This document shows, piece by piece, positions 8,971 through 19,317 of a DNA stretch of 50,252 nucleotides. Both the position numbers and the translations under genes were made by a program. Each line of letters starts with the position of its first letter. The first letter of the stretch is position 1. The stretch is from Legionellales bacterium (GTDB lineage Bacteria; Pseudomonadota; Gammaproteobacteria; JAHCLG01): NCBI GenBank assembly GCA_026125385.1, contig JAHCLG010000015.1, forward strand, positions 1 to 50,252, written 5' to 3'. Below the pieces are notes generated by a model. It did not search any database and was not told the origin of the DNA. It saw nothing but the letters and a program-made list of their open reading frames with translations.

Positions 8971-9662
8971 TTAACCCAGTTTTGACCTTTTGAAACCATT
9001 CCCACCAATGTTAAAGTTAAATTGAATGTGAGTTGATCCTTGACGTGCAGGTTCATCTCGGAAAACATTGGATATACAATTCATCATTATTTGACAAACA
9101 TTTTGTAATTTACCGACTGATGTTTCAATTTTTGTTCTTTCCCCAGATTCCGAAACTTCATTTAAAATTTTTCTTTTTGAAAAATTGAGTAACAGCGTTG
9201 CATACCTAAAATTAAAACTTATATTCACCAATTGTTCAGTATTAAAAGTTGATGAATTGTAAAGCTGCCTCAATAATCTAAGAGTAAAATTCTTGTTAGA
9301 TTCCATCGTTTCCTTAAAAGATATAAATTGATCATAAAAGCCTACTAATGCCGTTATTTCATCGACACTAAGAGTCTTTATAGCTGTTGATTCACCACTT
9401 GAATTTGTATTGTTAACACCATTCATTGTCCGAGCAGGGAGTAAAATTGAAAAAAATCTTGAAGGTATGTTATTTACAGGTAAGTATTCGAATCGTGCAG
9501 GAGTATGAAAATAATCAATTAAGGCCTCTCCCTTTTGACCAAGTTCATTTATCAGCGACAGAAAAGGGGCATGTGAAAGTGGATTAGGGGGGGCTCGTTT
9601 GAAGATCCTTGCGTTATTTCTCCCGCCTTTCTTTTTTTTCGATTGCTATTGTTATTAGACAT
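8971..9662 (-). pseudogene. Hypothetical gene interrupted by a frameshift in a C7 run
   Basis: A well-placed ribosome site (AGAGGA) precedes ATG 9662, which starts MSNNNSNRKKRKAGEITQG and reads to a C7 tract (G7 on the plus strand, 9587-9593). In that frame translation stops shortly afterwards. One extra C would join it without a stop to the following frame (NPLSHAPFLSLINELGQ...), which continues through Met at 9426 to the stop at 8971. The distal 151-residue part alone (8971-9426) is an open frame starting MNGVNNTNSSG. The cause could be phase variation, slippage or a sequencing error. The family is unknown. The basic RKKRK cluster resembles a monopartite nuclear localisation signal, but that is only a short match. 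Confidence 0.6.
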
Positions 9663-9803
9663 ATAAAAATCCTCTAATTAATATTATTGTTATCAACTCT
9701 TACCCATTCAGTAAGCGCGATGAGTTTAGCATCAATCTAAATATCTTAAAACATTTTCCATTCAATCCCCCAGAATAAGCGCTCGCCATCGATTTCAAGT
9801 GTT

Positions 9804-9833
9804 CAGGAGTTTCGCCCCAGTGCGAAACTCCTG
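9804..9833. repeat. Perfect 12-bp inverted repeat
   Basis: Arms CAGGAGTTTCGC (9804-9815) and GCGAAACTCCTG (9822-9833) flank a 6-base loop. No poly-T follows on either strand. A related hairpin with AGGAGT/ACTCCT arms occurs at 37619-37649, so this may be a dispersed REP-like palindrome. Otherwise 9663-9875 contains only the 5' region of the frameshifted gene. Confidence 0.7.
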
Positions 9834-9875
9834 GTGTTAACTGGATTTTGGATTTTTGTATAAAGATGGCCATTG

Positions 9876-9979
9876 AATCGGAATTGGACGGTTGTTAAAT
9901 CGGAATCGGACGGCCTTTCAATCGAAATTGGACGGTGTTCTAATCGGAATTAGACGGGAGTTAAATCGGAATTGGACGA
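9876..9979 (+). repeat. Five 16-bp repeats at exact 22-bp spacing (AATCGGAATTGGACGG)
   Basis: Copies begin at 9876, 9898, 9920, 9942 and 9964. Each is AATCGGAATTGGACGG with at most two changes, separated by unrelated 6-bp spacers. The array ends 44 bp before the ATG of an ATPase pseudogene. The regular face-of-helix spacing suggests repeated binding sites for a protein, such as a transposase at a transposon end (Tn7/IS21-type ends carry several such sites) or a regulator. The spacers are far too short for a CRISPR. Confidence 0.9.
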
Positions 9980-10023
9980 TTAAAGATAGTTGTTATTCAA
10001 CATAAAATACGAGAATAGTCAAT

Positions 10024-10494
10024 ATGATACATATAAAACCCTATCCGCGCCGGGTCGAAAGTCTTATTCAAGAAGCACTATCAGACACGCCAGCTGTGTT
10101 TATCATGGGAGCAAGACAAAGCGGTAAAACAACCTTAGTAAAATCATTAACGGATTCCACTTGGCGATTGCTTTGCCATTGAAGTTAAAGCAAGTGCAAC
10201 GCTATTGCCCAAAGATTTTCAGGGGTTAACGCGATTTAAACAAATCAATAAAAACCGCTTTAAAATGGGAATATTAGGGCGTGTTGACAATTCGCTATGC
10301 TGAGACGTAGCTTGTTGATTTTTGAGCACCGCAGCGCAGTTTACACGAAGTAAATGAGCAGCGGAGCACAAAAAATCAACGAGATACGGCCAGCAGAGTA
10401 GAATTGTCAACACGCCCTACTTTACGATGGCGAAATTATCCTGCTCTTTGGCGAAAATTTATTTGCAGTACCGATTTACGCATTGTGGAATTAG
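10024..10494 (+). pseudogene. AAA/DUF4143-family ATPase remnant, internally deleted and interrupted by a MITE
   Basis: The 5' fragment (10024-10182) encodes 52 residues with Walker A MGARQSGKTTLVKSL, then a stop. In the +1 frame from about 10166 comes the C-terminal end typical of AAA_14/DUF4143 ATPases, FAIEVKASATLLPKDFQGL, up to KMGIL. There a 141-bp element is inserted. Beyond it the frame resumes with LYDGEIILLFGENL and ends at TAG 10492-10494. About 250-300 residues of the middle are therefore missing, and the gene cannot be functional. Members of this family are often linked to mobile or toxin-antitoxin loci. Confidence 0.85.
10277..10417. mobile_element. 141-bp MITE-like element with 17-bp terminal inverted repeats and TA duplication
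   Basis: The ends GGGCGTGTTGACAATTC (10277-10293) and GAATTGTCAACACGCCC (10401-10417) are perfect inverted repeats flanked by TA on both sides. Removing the element plus one TA rejoins the ATPase frame as K-M-G-I-L-L-Y-D-G-E, showing that it inserted at a TA dinucleotide. The interior is itself largely self-complementary (GTTGATTTTT near 10314; AAAAAATCAAC near 10371) and codes for nothing. TA duplication is typical of elements mobilised by IS630/Tc1-mariner transposases; the transposase is not in the window. A decayed copy lies at 31901-32003. Confidence 0.88.
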
Positions 10495-10523
10495 GGCGTG
10501 TTTAATTTTTGTTATCACGCCCT
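10493..10523 (-). terminator. Hairpin downstream of greA; related to the MITE ends
   Basis: AGGGCGTG (10493-10500) and CACGCCCT (10516-10523) form an 8-bp GC-rich stem with an AT loop, 27 bp past the greA stop. It could terminate greA transcription, although no U-run follows. Its arms equal the outer 8 bases of the MITE termini, so it may instead be a solo remnant. It also supplies the stop codon of the ATPase pseudogene. Confidence 0.4.
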
Positions 10524-10549
10524 TTGAGCTTGATTGAGAAAATCAGGCG

Positions 10550-11026
10550 CTAGATATAATCCACTTTTTCTACCACGTATTCAGCCATACCACCAGGAGT
10601 TTGCACGTGCACTTCATCGCCCGCATGTTTACCAATCACGCCTCGTGCAATCGGTGAATTCACCGAAATTTTCTGCTGTTTTAAATCCGCTTCATCATCG
10701 CCTACAATTTGATACGTGACTGTGGTGTCATCTTGGACATTGACAAGCGTTACCGTTGCGCCAAAAATTACCTTATCACTCGCGCTTAATTTAGTGACAT
10801 CGATAATTTGCGCATTGGCAAGTTTGCTTTCAATTTCTAAAATTCGACCTTCAGTAAAACTTTGTTGTTCACGCGCCGCATGATATTCCGCGTTTTCTTT
10901 TAAATCGCCATGTTCGCGTGCTTCGGCAATGGCGCTGATAATTCGTGGACGCTCAACGGTTTTTAAATGGTTTAATTCTTCTTTTAATAAATCCGCACCG
11001 CGCACGGTCATGGGTACTTTACTCAT
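10550..11026 (-). CDS. greA: Transcription elongation factor GreA
   Basis: GreA stimulates RNA polymerase to cleave the transcript and escape from arrest. The coiled-coil N-terminal domain carries [20 protein letters not shown] and [18 protein letters not shown], with the acidic tip residues. The C-terminal FKBP-like domain has [10 protein letters not shown] and [14 protein letters not shown]. Starting at ATG 11026 (MSKVPMT, like E. coli MQAIPMT) gives 158 residues, the usual length. An AGAGGA ribosome site lies 8 bp upstream; ATG 11029 is almost equivalent, and an ATG at 11074 is too far upstream. It follows carB, 128 bp downstream on the same strand. Confidence 0.97.
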   Translation of the reverse strand: MSKVPMTVRGADLLKEELNHLKTVERPRIISAIAEAREHGDLKENAEYHAAREQQSFTEGRILEIESKLANAQIIDVTKLSASDKVIFGATVTLVNVQDDTTVTYQIVGDDEADLKQQKISVNSPIARGVIGKHAGDEVHVQTPGGMAEYVVEKVDYI

Positions 11027-11154
11027 CATTCTAATCCTCTCACAATCAATACTGGAAATGATTAGGTCAATCATTTCTCGTGTTCAACATCCAAACGAAT
11101 AAAACACCACGGGGCAAGCCGCAGAGAATACATTTTAATAGTTTGATAGGACAC

Positions 11155-14100
11155 TCAGTATAGATTTTCAAATTCGTCTTGTAAATCTTGCAAGCGATTT
11201 ACCTGGCCGGGTAAGCGATAATGCCACGATAATAGACTCGCGCGTGCTCCCGCCAAGGTGGTGACATAGTTGACTTGATGCTGTAGCGCACTACGACGAA
11301 TGGCAAACGAATCGGCGGTGGCTTGTTTGCCCTGAGTGGTATTGATAATAAATTGAATTTCATCGTTTTTTATTTTATCCACAATATGTGGCCGACCTTC
11401 AATCACTTTATTGACGCGCTCGCAGTGAATTCCCGCCGCTTGTAACGCTTTGCAAGTACCGTGAGTTGCGACTAAAGCAAAGCCCCAGCGAATTAAATCC
11501 CGCGCTAATGGAATTAATAATGCTTTATCGCTATCGCGAACACTCACGAAGGCAGTCCCACCCGGGGAAAATTCTAAGCCACTGCTAAGATTGGCTTTGG
11601 CAAATGCTTCGCCCAAACTATTACCAACCCCCATGACTTCTCCGGTTGATCGCATTTCAGGGCCTAAAATCGGATCGACCGAATGAAAACGATGAAAAGG
11701 AAATACGGCTTTTTTAATCGCAACATAATTAATCGTTATTTCTTGCAGCATGTGTTGTTCAGCCAGCGTTTTTCCAACCATGCATCGCGCAGCAATTTTT
11801 GCTAACGGACGATTGATGGCTTTAGAAACAAATGGCACCGTGCGGGCTGCTCGCGGATTCATTTCTAATACGTAAATTTCATTATTTTGAATGGCAAACT
11901 GGCCATTAGCTAAACCTACCACGCCAATCGCCAAGGTCATTTGACGCATTTGCTCTCGCAATTGAGATTGAATTTCCAGGGATAAGGAAAACGGAGGCAA
12001 ACAACACGACGAATCACCAGAATGCACTCCCGCTTGTTCAATATGCTCCATAATGCCACCGATGACGACATCTTTTCCGTCACTCACTGCATCGATATCG
12101 ACTTCAATTGCATTTTCTAAAAATCGATCGAGTAAAATGGGTGAGGCTTCAGACACTTCAACCGCATTCGCTAAATATTCAGCCAGTTCATGTTCATGAT
12201 AAACCACCTGCATGGCACGCCCACCTAATACGTAAGAAGGACGAACAATTAAAGGAAATCCCATTTTTTTCGCAGCAAGCACACCTTCTTCAACCGTTTT
12301 GATAATCGCATTTTGGGGTTGACGCAAAGCCATTTTTGCTAATAATGTTTGGAAACGTTGACGATCTTCGGCAATATCAATCGCCTCGGGTGAGGTGCCT
12401 AAAATGGGCACGTGATTTTCCTTTAATGCGTTAGCTAGATTTAAGGGCGTTTGTCCTCCATATTGCACAATAACGCCGAGGGGTTGCTCAATGCGCACAA
12501 TTTCTAAAATATCTTCTAAGGTTAAAGGTTCAAAATACAGGCGATCGGAAATATTATAATCGGTTGAAACGGTTTCGGGATTACAATTTACCATAATGGT
12601 TTCATAGCCTTCTTCGCGTAAAGCCAGTGCGGCATGAACACAACAGTAATCAAACTCAATCCCTTGGCCAATTCGATTAGGTCCCCCGCCTAAAATCATT
12701 ATTTTTTTCTGAGTGCTTACTTTTGCTTCGCAGTCTTCTTCATACGTGGAATATAAATAAGCGGTTGGCGTGGCGAATTCGCCTGCGCAAGTATCAACAC
12801 GTTTATAGACTGGAAATAAATTAAATTGCCAACGTTGCTGACGAATCAAATTTTCCGATGTTCCCAGCAGTTGAGCGATATAGCGATCGGAAAATCCTTT
12901 GCGTTTTAGTTGGCGTAAGGTTTTATAATCCAATTCCTGCGGGTTTAATTTTTTTACTTGTATTTCTAATTGAACTAATTCTTCGATTTGCGCTAAAAAC
13001 CACGGATCGATTTGGCAATAGCGAAATACTTTATTCACACTAAAACCATTACGAAACGCATCGGCAATATACCATAAACGATGCGCTCCTGGTTGACGCA
13101 ACTCACGGCGCAAGGTATAAAAAGCGTTATCATCTTGCTGGGTTAAAATAGGTTCTAAACCATAACGCCCAATTTCTAAACCACGAATGGCTTTTTGCAA
13201 AGATTCTTGAAACGTGCGACCAAACGCCATGACTTCGCCCACCGATTTCATTTGCGTGGTTAAACGATCATCGGCGTTACCAAATTTTTCAAAATTAAAG
13301 CGCGGAATTTTAGTCACCACATAATCGATGCTGGGTTCAAACGACGCCGGAGTTTGTCCGCCGGTGATGTCATTTTTTAATTCATCCAGCGTATAACCAA
13401 TCGCTAATTTTGCCGCAACACGCGCGATAGGAAAACCCGTCGCTTTGGAAGCCAACGCCGACGATCGTGATACGCGCGGATTCATTTCCACCACCACCAT
13501 CATGCCATCGGCGGGATTCACCGCAAATTGCACGTTGGATCCACCGGTATCTACGCCAATTTCGCGCAATACTTTAATCGCGGCGTCGCGCATGAGTTGA
13601 TAAAGTTTATCGGTTAAGGTTTGTGCGGGAGCCACGGTGATGGAATCACCCGTGTGAACGCCCATCGGATCGATATTTTCAATGGCACAGACGATAATGC
13701 AATTATCGTTACGATCGCGCACCACTTCCATTTCATATTCTTTCCAACCAATGACGGATTCATCGAGCAATAATTCATGTGTAGGAGAAATAGCTAATCC
13801 GTTTTTACAAATTTCAATAAATTCATCGCGATTATACGCAATACCTCCACCACTTCCGCCTAAGGTAAAACACGGACGAATGATGGTGGGAAATCCTAAT
13901 TGTTCTTGCAGTAATAAGGCTTCTTCTAAACTACGCGCTATCGCAGATTTTGGCATGTGTAAACCAATTTTTTGCATAGCTTGTCGAAATAATTCGCGAT
14001 CTTCTGCTTTAGCAATGGCCTCACACGTCGCTCCAATCATTTCTACGTTATATTTTTTTAAAATGCCTTGGCGTGCTAAATCTAACGCACAATTTAATGC

Positions 14101-14388
14101 CGTTTGTCCTCCCATGGTGGGTAAAATAGCATCGGGGCGTTCGCGCTCGATAATCTTAGCAATGGTACGCCACTCAATCGGTTCGATATAAGTGGCATCG
14201 GCGGTTTCGGGATCGGTCATGATGGTGGCTGGATTAGAGTTCACTAAAATAATGCGGTATCCTTCTTCGCGCAATGCTTGACAGGCCTGTGTGCCAGAAT
14301 AATCGAATTCACAAGCTTGCCCAATCACAATAGGACCTGCACCCAGCAACAAAATACTGTTGATATCGCGACGTTTTGGCATAGGCAT
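11155..14388 (-). CDS. carB: Carbamoyl-phosphate synthase large subunit
   Basis: CarB makes carbamoyl phosphate for arginine and pyrimidine synthesis, using ammonia delivered by CarA. Two tandem ATP-grasp halves are visible: the first begins [20 protein letters not shown] and the second [20 protein letters not shown]. The C-terminal regulatory MGS-like domain includes [15 protein letters not shown] and [15 protein letters not shown]. The 1077 residues match the family (1073 in E. coli). The ATG at 14388 shares its A with the carA stop (TAATG), giving translational coupling; MPKRRD two codons later is an alternative start. Confidence 0.98.
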   Translation of the reverse strand: MPMPKRRDINSILLLGAGPIVIGQACEFDYSGTQACQALREEGYRIILVNSNPATIMTDPETADATYIEPIEWRTIAKIIERERPDAILPTMGGQTALNCALDLARQGILKKYNVEMIGATCEAIAKAEDRELFRQAMQKIGLHMPKSAIARSLEEALLLQEQLGFPTIIRPCFTLGGSGGGIAYNRDEFIEICKNGLAISPTHELLLDESVIGWKEYEMEVVRDRNDNCIIVCAIENIDPMGVHTGDSITVAPAQTLTDKLYQLMRDAAIKVLREIGVDTGGSNVQFAVNPADGMMVVVEMNPRVSRSSALASKATGFPIARVAAKLAIGYTLDELKNDITGGQTPASFEPSIDYVVTKIPRFNFEKFGNADDRLTTQMKSVGEVMAFGRTFQESLQKAIRGLEIGRYGLEPILTQQDDNAFYTLRRELRQPGAHRLWYIADAFRNGFSVNKVFRYCQIDPWFLAQIEELVQLEIQVKKLNPQELDYKTLRQLKRKGFSDRYIAQLLGTSENLIRQQRWQFNLFPVYKRVDTCAGEFATPTAYLYSTYEEDCEAKVSTQKKIMILGGGPNRIGQGIEFDYCCVHAALALREEGYETIMVNCNPETVSTDYNISDRLYFEPLTLEDILEIVRIEQPLGVIVQYGGQTPLNLANALKENHVPILGTSPEAIDIAEDRQRFQTLLAKMALRQPQNAIIKTVEEGVLAAKKMGFPLIVRPSYVLGGRAMQVVYHEHELAEYLANAVEVSEASPILLDRFLENAIEVDIDAVSDGKDVVIGGIMEHIEQAGVHSGDSSCCLPPFSLSLEIQSQLREQMRQMTLAIGVVGLANGQFAIQNNEIYVLEMNPRAARTVPFVSKAINRPLAKIAARCMVGKTLAEQHMLQEITINYVAIKKAVFPFHRFHSVDPILGPEMRSTGEVMGVGNSLGEAFAKANLSSGLEFSPGGTAFVSVRDSDKALLIPLARDLIRWGFALVATHGTCKALQAAGIHCERVNKVIEGRPHIVDKIKNDEIQFIINTTQGKQATADSFAIRRSALQHQVNYVTTLAGARASLLSWHYRLPGQVNRLQDLQDEFENLY

Positions 14389-15545
14389 TAATCCACTAAC
14401 TGGTTAACAAATTCAGCAAATAATTCATTTAAATCGTGCGGTCCTGGACTGGCTTCAGGATGACCTTGAAATCCCATAATGGGTAAGGTGTTACTAGCAA
14501 AACCTTGCACCGTTCCATCGAATAAAGAACGATGCGTGATGGTAATAGTCTGGGGCAAACTGGCTTCATCGACAGCAAAACCATGGTTTTGCGCCGTGAT
14601 CGCCACTTTTCCAGTGATTTCATTTCTTACGGGATGATTCGCCCCATGATGGCCGAATTTCATTTTATAGGTTTTTGCCCCCAAGGCTAATGCCAGAATT
14701 TGAAATCCTAAACAAATCCCTAACACTGGAATGCGCGCCTTTATTAATTGTTGGGTATTGGCAATCGCCTGCTCACACGCGGCTGGATCGCCAGGTCCGT
14801 TCGATAACATCACGCCATCGGGTTTTAAGGCAAGAACCGTATCGATAGAAGTTGTTGCTGGTACCACGGTGAGAAAACAACCGTGCTCGACTAACAAGCG
14901 TAAAATATTTTTTTTCACACCAAAATCATAGACCACCACATGATGGACTAGCTCATGATCGGGTCGCGTGCGATAGCCCACAGGATAATGCCAAATGCCT
15001 TCTCGCCATTCATAAATCGCCGTCGTCGAAACGACGTTAGCTAAATTTTGTCCGCTTAAACTCGGAATTTGTTGCGCTTTTTGGATTGCACTCGCTTCAT
15101 CGAAATTATCACCACATAAAATTATGCCATTTTGCGCACCTTGATCGCGTAACAAGCGCGTTAGTCGTCGAGTATCAATTTCAGCAATCGCGACAATTTT
15201 ATGTTGTTGCAAAAATTCAGGTAACGTCGTTTCACTCCTCCAATTACTAACGACCCGCGATAAATCGCGAATAATGAGTCCCTGGCAATAAATCGTGCTA
15301 GCTTCATTGTCGTAGTGATTGGTTCCGACATTACCAATGTGGGGATAGGTTAAGGTAACGAGTTGAGCGGCGTAAGAGGGATCGGATAAAATTTCTTGAT
15401 AGCCGGTCATGGCAGTGTTGAAGACGACTTCGCCCTGAGCTTCTCCTAAATAGCCGACGGCAATACCATGAAAAATATTTCCATCCGCCAATGCCAGCAC
15501 TGCTTTAGGAGTTGGAGACAGGATTTCCTGTTGCAAAGACGCCAC
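14388..15545 (-). CDS. carA: Carbamoyl-phosphate synthase small (glutaminase) subunit
   Basis: CarA hydrolyses glutamine and passes ammonia to CarB. The N-terminal CPSase small domain has [19 protein letters not shown] and [13 protein letters not shown]. The C-terminal class I glutamine amidotransferase has the nucleophile Cys in [13 protein letters not shown] and the His/Glu of [14 protein letters not shown]. At 385 residues it is full length. Its upstream region of about 150 bp is shared with a divergent TolC-like gene. No attenuator or arginine-box pattern was clear. Confidence 0.98.
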   Translation of the reverse strand: MASLQQEILSPTPKAVLALADGNIFHGIAVGYLGEAQGEVVFNTAMTGYQEILSDPSYAAQLVTLTYPHIGNVGTNHYDNEASTIYCQGLIIRDLSRVVSNWRSETTLPEFLQQHKIVAIAEIDTRRLTRLLRDQGAQNGIILCGDNFDEASAIQKAQQIPSLSGQNLANVVSTTAIYEWREGIWHYPVGYRTRPDHELVHHVVVYDFGVKKNILRLLVEHGCFLTVVPATTSIDTVLALKPDGVMLSNGPGDPAACEQAIANTQQLIKARIPVLGICLGFQILALALGAKTYKMKFGHHGANHPVRNEITGKVAITAQNHGFAVDEASLPQTITITHRSLFDGTVQGFASNTLPIMGFQGHPEASPGPHDLNELFAEFVNQLVD

Positions 15546-15698
15546 CTTGAACCAGACTGTAAAAAATAAAAAATCGGGTTATTTTAGGAGAAATCTTTAT
15601 CACCTGTAAAGTAAAATATGAGTATTTTCAAAATACTATTGTCTTCTGAGGAGCTATCAGTAACAATAGTGCGTGCTTTTTGGGTAGGGAGCTTATTA

Positions 15699-17084
15699 AT
15701 GCAATCTAGGGAATCACACGAAAAGAAAAATCCATTTTTTTTGGGGATGATATTTCAATTTTTTTTCCTCTGCTCACTCATAGCGAATACTTTCGCTCAT
15801 CCTTGCTCTCAGGTTCACCTATTTGCATCTACTCATCGTCAAGCACACGGGGCGCAGGATATGCAACAGCAACAAACCTTAGCACGGGTAATGGCAGAAA
15901 CCTTAAATACCAATCCTACTATATTAAAAACGGAAGCAAATGAATTAGCCACGCACGAAAGTATCATCGAAGCACAAAGTGGATTATTACCACGGATCGA
16001 TGCATCGGTCGCGCAGGGGCGTGAAAATACCAATAGTTTATCTACCGCTTTTACCGATCGTTATTTAACTCGGCAAGAACGCCAAATCACCGTCAGTCAA
16101 TTATTGTGGGACGCCTGGGGTACAATTAATCAAGTACGGAGTCGTAATTTTCAATATCAAGCCAGTCATTTTCAAACCGCAGAACAAAAAGAATTAACCG
16201 CCTTGCGCGTTACAGAAGTCTACCTAGATATGATCCGTTTTAAAGCGTTGCTCGACTTAGCTAATCATAATGTAATGGCACACCGTGAAACTCTGCGCAA
16301 AGTAACCTTGCGCTATAAAGGTGGTGCGGGACAAAAGGCCGATGCCGATTTAGCCGATAGTCGTTTGGCACAAGCGGTTTCGACGTTATTAGCATCGCAA
16401 GGTTTAGTTGATAATGCTCGTGCTACTTATCAAAGTGTTACAGGCCTTGATCCACAGCAGTTGAGTTTACCCCAAACACCGCGTCTTCCTAAAAATTTAA
16501 CCACAGCACTCAACATTGCCTATACAACCAGCCCTGCCATCACTGTTGCCAAAAAAAATATTCAATCGGCACTGGCGAATATCAAAGTTGCACGTGCGGG
16601 ATTATGGCCGCGCATCAGCTTTGAATCGACAATTTCGCGCAATAAAAATTTAGATGGCTTACTCGGACATAGTAATGAAGAATTAGCGATGATCATGATG
16701 CGTTATAATATTTACAATGGTGGAGCAAATGTAGCGGCCATCCGCAAAGCTGTTTTTAACTATGAATCAGCCTATCAAACTTTACAAGAAGTTAAACGCA
16801 CCGTCACGGAAAATGTCACCACGGCATGGAATGATTATCAAATCACTAGCAGTCGAGTGATAGAATTATCTCGTCGCGTGGATAATACGCGCCTGGTATT
16901 AAATGCCTATGAAAAACAATTTGAATTAGGTCAACGCTCTTTACTCAATTTAGTCGACACAGAACGTGAATTGTTTAATGCCAAAAGCGATTTAATTAAT
17001 GCCCGTTTTCTGGCGCAAGGGAGTGCGTATCGTTTGCTGGCAAGTATGGGAACCCTAGAAAATAATGTGTTATACGAACAGTGA
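15699..17084 (+). CDS. TolC-like outer membrane protein of a type I secretion system
   Basis: This is the outer membrane channel partner for the ABC transporter and adaptor encoded directly downstream. The two repeated TolC/OEP halves are recognisable: QLLWDAWGTINQVRSRNFQY and ATYQSVTGLDP in the first, and LGHSNEELAMIMMRYNIYNG and QFELGQRSLLNLVDTERELF in the second. I place the start at ATG 15699, with GGGAG seven bases before it, giving a signal peptide FFLGMIFQFFFLCSLIANTF cleaved near ANTFA-HP. An in-frame ATG at 15618 would add 27 residues and bury the signal. The mature protein is about 430 residues, normal for the family. Confidence 0.9.
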   Translation: MQSRESHEKKNPFFLGMIFQFFFLCSLIANTFAHPCSQVHLFASTHRQAHGAQDMQQQQTLARVMAETLNTNPTILKTEANELATHESIIEAQSGLLPRIDASVAQGRENTNSLSTAFTDRYLTRQERQITVSQLLWDAWGTINQVRSRNFQYQASHFQTAEQKELTALRVTEVYLDMIRFKALLDLANHNVMAHRETLRKVTLRYKGGAGQKADADLADSRLAQAVSTLLASQGLVDNARATYQSVTGLDPQQLSLPQTPRLPKNLTTALNIAYTTSPAITVAKKNIQSALANIKVARAGLWPRISFESTISRNKNLDGLLGHSNEELAMIMMRYNIYNGGANVAAIRKAVFNYESAYQTLQEVKRTVTENVTTAWNDYQITSSRVIELSRRVDNTRLVLNAYEKQFELGQRSLLNLVDTERELFNAKSDLINARFLAQGSAYRLLASMGTLENNVLYEQ

Positions 17085-17131
17085 AGTGCAACAGGTCGTT
17101 ATCCACATTTTTTTAATGAACGAGTAAACTC

Positions 17132-19297
17132 ATGACAAACACTAACTCTCAAGATGAGTCTATCACCACACCACGCGATAGTTTTATTGATCCTCTATTA
17201 GAATGCTTAGTCATTATCACGAAATTGCAGGGTCATCCACATTCTGCCGATTCATTCAAAGCCGGTTTGCCGCTAAAACAGAATCGCTTAACACCCGATG
17301 TATTCGAGCGCGCGGCGCAACGCGTGAATTTTAATTCGCGTATTGTGCAAAGACCACTGAATGAATTATCCAATTTATTATTGCCTGCCATTTTATTATT
17401 AAACAATAATCAAGCTTGCGTAATAACCCAAATCCATGAAGATCAAACCTATAGCATTATTTTGCCTGAAAATTCTCAACAAGAAAAACGCGTCACTCTG
17501 CTGGATTTGAGTCATGAATATTGTGGTTACGCCATTTTTTTACACTACACGCACCATTTTGATAGACGCGCCGATGAATTCAAACTCGAAAAACCCACAT
17601 CATGGTTTTGGGGAACGATTTGGCGATATCGCAGCAATTATTATCAAGTCCTCGCTGCGGCATTATTAATTAATCTATTTGCCTTAGCGTCTCCTTTATT
17701 CGTGATGAATGTCTATGATAGAGTGGTACCCAATGAAGCTTTTGAAACGTTATGGGTGTTAGCCATTGGCATTTCAATTGTATTTATATTTGATTTTTTA
17801 TTGCGGACCTTACGCAGCTATTTAATTGATGTTAGCGGAAAAAAAGCCGATACACTCCTTGCTACCTTAATTATGCAACATGTGTTAAATATTCGTTTAG
17901 AACAAAAACCCATTTCAGCCGGTGGCTTTACTAATAATTTAAATGGCTATGAAGCCTTACGTGATTTTTTTACCTCAGCTACCGTGGTGACATTAATTGA
18001 TTTTCCATTTATTTTTTTGTTTTTATTATTTATTGGTTTGATTGGTGGCGCAGTCGTTATTATTCCATTGCTTGCGGTACCTTTGGTGATTATGGCAGGA
18101 TTTGCCCTGGAAATTCCGGTGCGGCGCGCGGTGGAAGAATCCTTTTTAGGGGCTACGCAAAAACATGCTATTTTAGTAGAAACCGTTACCGGTTTAGAAA
18201 CCATCAAAGCACAAGGCGCTGAAAGCCGCATCCAACGCAAATGGGAACAATATGTGGGAATTGTCGCGCGCTCTGGTTTGAAATCTCGTTTTTTTTCACA
18301 ACTTGCGCTCAATATTACAACTTATATTATGCAAATGGTGACGGTGGGCACCGTTGTTTTGGGCGTGTATTTAATCAGCGCTGGCAAGTTGAGTATGGGT
18401 GGATTAATTGCTTGCACGATTTTAAGTGGCCGTGCACTCGCCCCATTATCCCAAATTGCCAGTATTATTACTCGTTTTCAACAATCGAAAATGGGGTTGC
18501 AAGGATTAAATCGCGTAATGTCATTAAATGTGGAACGCCCTGATGGCAGTCAATTTTTACATCGTCCGAATTTATCTGGCGCTATTGAATTTCGTCAGGT
18601 GAGTTTTAATTATCCCGATCGTAAATTGGCTGCGGTTGAAGATATTTCATTTCGTATTCAAGCTCACGATCGTGTCGCCATTTTAGGCCGCATTGGATCG
18701 GGAAAATCAACAATTTTGAAATTAATTCAAGGACTCTATCAAGCTCAAAATGGAAATATCCGTTTTGATGGCACCGATATCGGACAAATCGATCCTGCTG
18801 ATTTACGGAGAAATATTGGCTACGTTTCCCAAGATTCCTTATTATTTTTTGGCAGTATTCGCGAAAATATCGCGCTTGCAGCCCCTTGGGCGGATGATGC
18901 CGCGATTTTGCAAGCGGCAAAATTAGCAGGTGTGGATAATTTTGTGCGACGTAATCCTAATGGTTACGATATGATAATTGGCGAACGCGGTGAAGGATTA
19001 TCTGGTGGACAACGCCAAACGATTGCCATTGCCCGTGCCATTGTCGCTAATCCACCTATTTTGTGTTTTGATGAACCGACTAGTGCCATGGATAATTCTT
19101 CAGAACAAGAATTTTTACGCAATATGCTGCAATTTTGCCAAGATAAAACGTTATTACTAGTAACCCATAAACCCCACATGTTAGCGTTAGTAAATCGGGT
19201 GATTATTGTCGATAATGGAAAAATTGTTGCAGACGGCCCCAAAGATCAAGTGCTCACCGCTTTAGCTCAAAATAAAATTAAAGCGGTTGATGTTTAA
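17132..19297 (+). CDS. Type I secretion ABC transporter (LapB/LssB type) with degenerate peptidase domain
   Basis: The inner-membrane exporter ATPase has 721 residues. Residues 1-135 form a C39-peptidase-like domain (DPLLECLVIITKLQGHPHSA) that lacks the canonical catalytic Cys arrangement, as in LapB/HlyB exporters, so it should bind rather than cleave substrate. Five to six membrane segments follow (YYQVLAAALLINLFALASPL onward). The nucleotide domain carries Walker A LGRIGSGKSTILKL, signature LSGGQRQTIAIARA and Walker B PPILCFDEPTSAMD. This type exports large RTX proteins in relatives such as Legionella. No RTX gene is in the window, so its substrate is unknown. Confidence 0.94.
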   Translation: MTNTNSQDESITTPRDSFIDPLLECLVIITKLQGHPHSADSFKAGLPLKQNRLTPDVFERAAQRVNFNSRIVQRPLNELSNLLLPAILLLNNNQACVITQIHEDQTYSIILPENSQQEKRVTLLDLSHEYCGYAIFLHYTHHFDRRADEFKLEKPTSWFWGTIWRYRSNYYQVLAAALLINLFALASPLFVMNVYDRVVPNEAFETLWVLAIGISIVFIFDFLLRTLRSYLIDVSGKKADTLLATLIMQHVLNIRLEQKPISAGGFTNNLNGYEALRDFFTSATVVTLIDFPFIFLFLLFIGLIGGAVVIIPLLAVPLVIMAGFALEIPVRRAVEESFLGATQKHAILVETVTGLETIKAQGAESRIQRKWEQYVGIVARSGLKSRFFSQLALNITTYIMQMVTVGTVVLGVYLISAGKLSMGGLIACTILSGRALAPLSQIASIITRFQQSKMGLQGLNRVMSLNVERPDGSQFLHRPNLSGAIEFRQVSFNYPDRKLAAVEDISFRIQAHDRVAILGRIGSGKSTILKLIQGLYQAQNGNIRFDGTDIGQIDPADLRRNIGYVSQDSLLFFGSIRENIALAAPWADDAAILQAAKLAGVDNFVRRNPNGYDMIIGERGEGLSGGQRQTIAIARAIVANPPILCFDEPTSAMDNSSEQEFLRNMLQFCQDKTLLLVTHKPHMLALVNRVIIVDNGKIVADGPKDQVLTALAQNKIKAVDV

Positions 19298-19317
19298 CTG
19301 AGGATTTAACTGAGCGT

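Noticed and set aside
9876..9979. CRISPR array
   Set aside because: Repeats of 16 bp with 6-bp spacers are far below CRISPR spacer length, and no cas gene is present.
10219..10413. Minus-strand open frame of 64 codons across the MITE
   Set aside because: It covers the self-complementary element and pseudogene antisense, has no ribosome site, and its sequence is explained by the inverted repeats.
11075..11154. Terminator between carB and greA
   Set aside because: Only a decayed GGGGCAAGCCGC palindrome is visible and no U-run follows it, so read-through from carB to greA is equally likely.
18241..18543. 100-codon frame inside the ABC transporter gene
   Set aside because: Out-of-frame shadow; the transporter frame carries all conserved motifs through this stretch.
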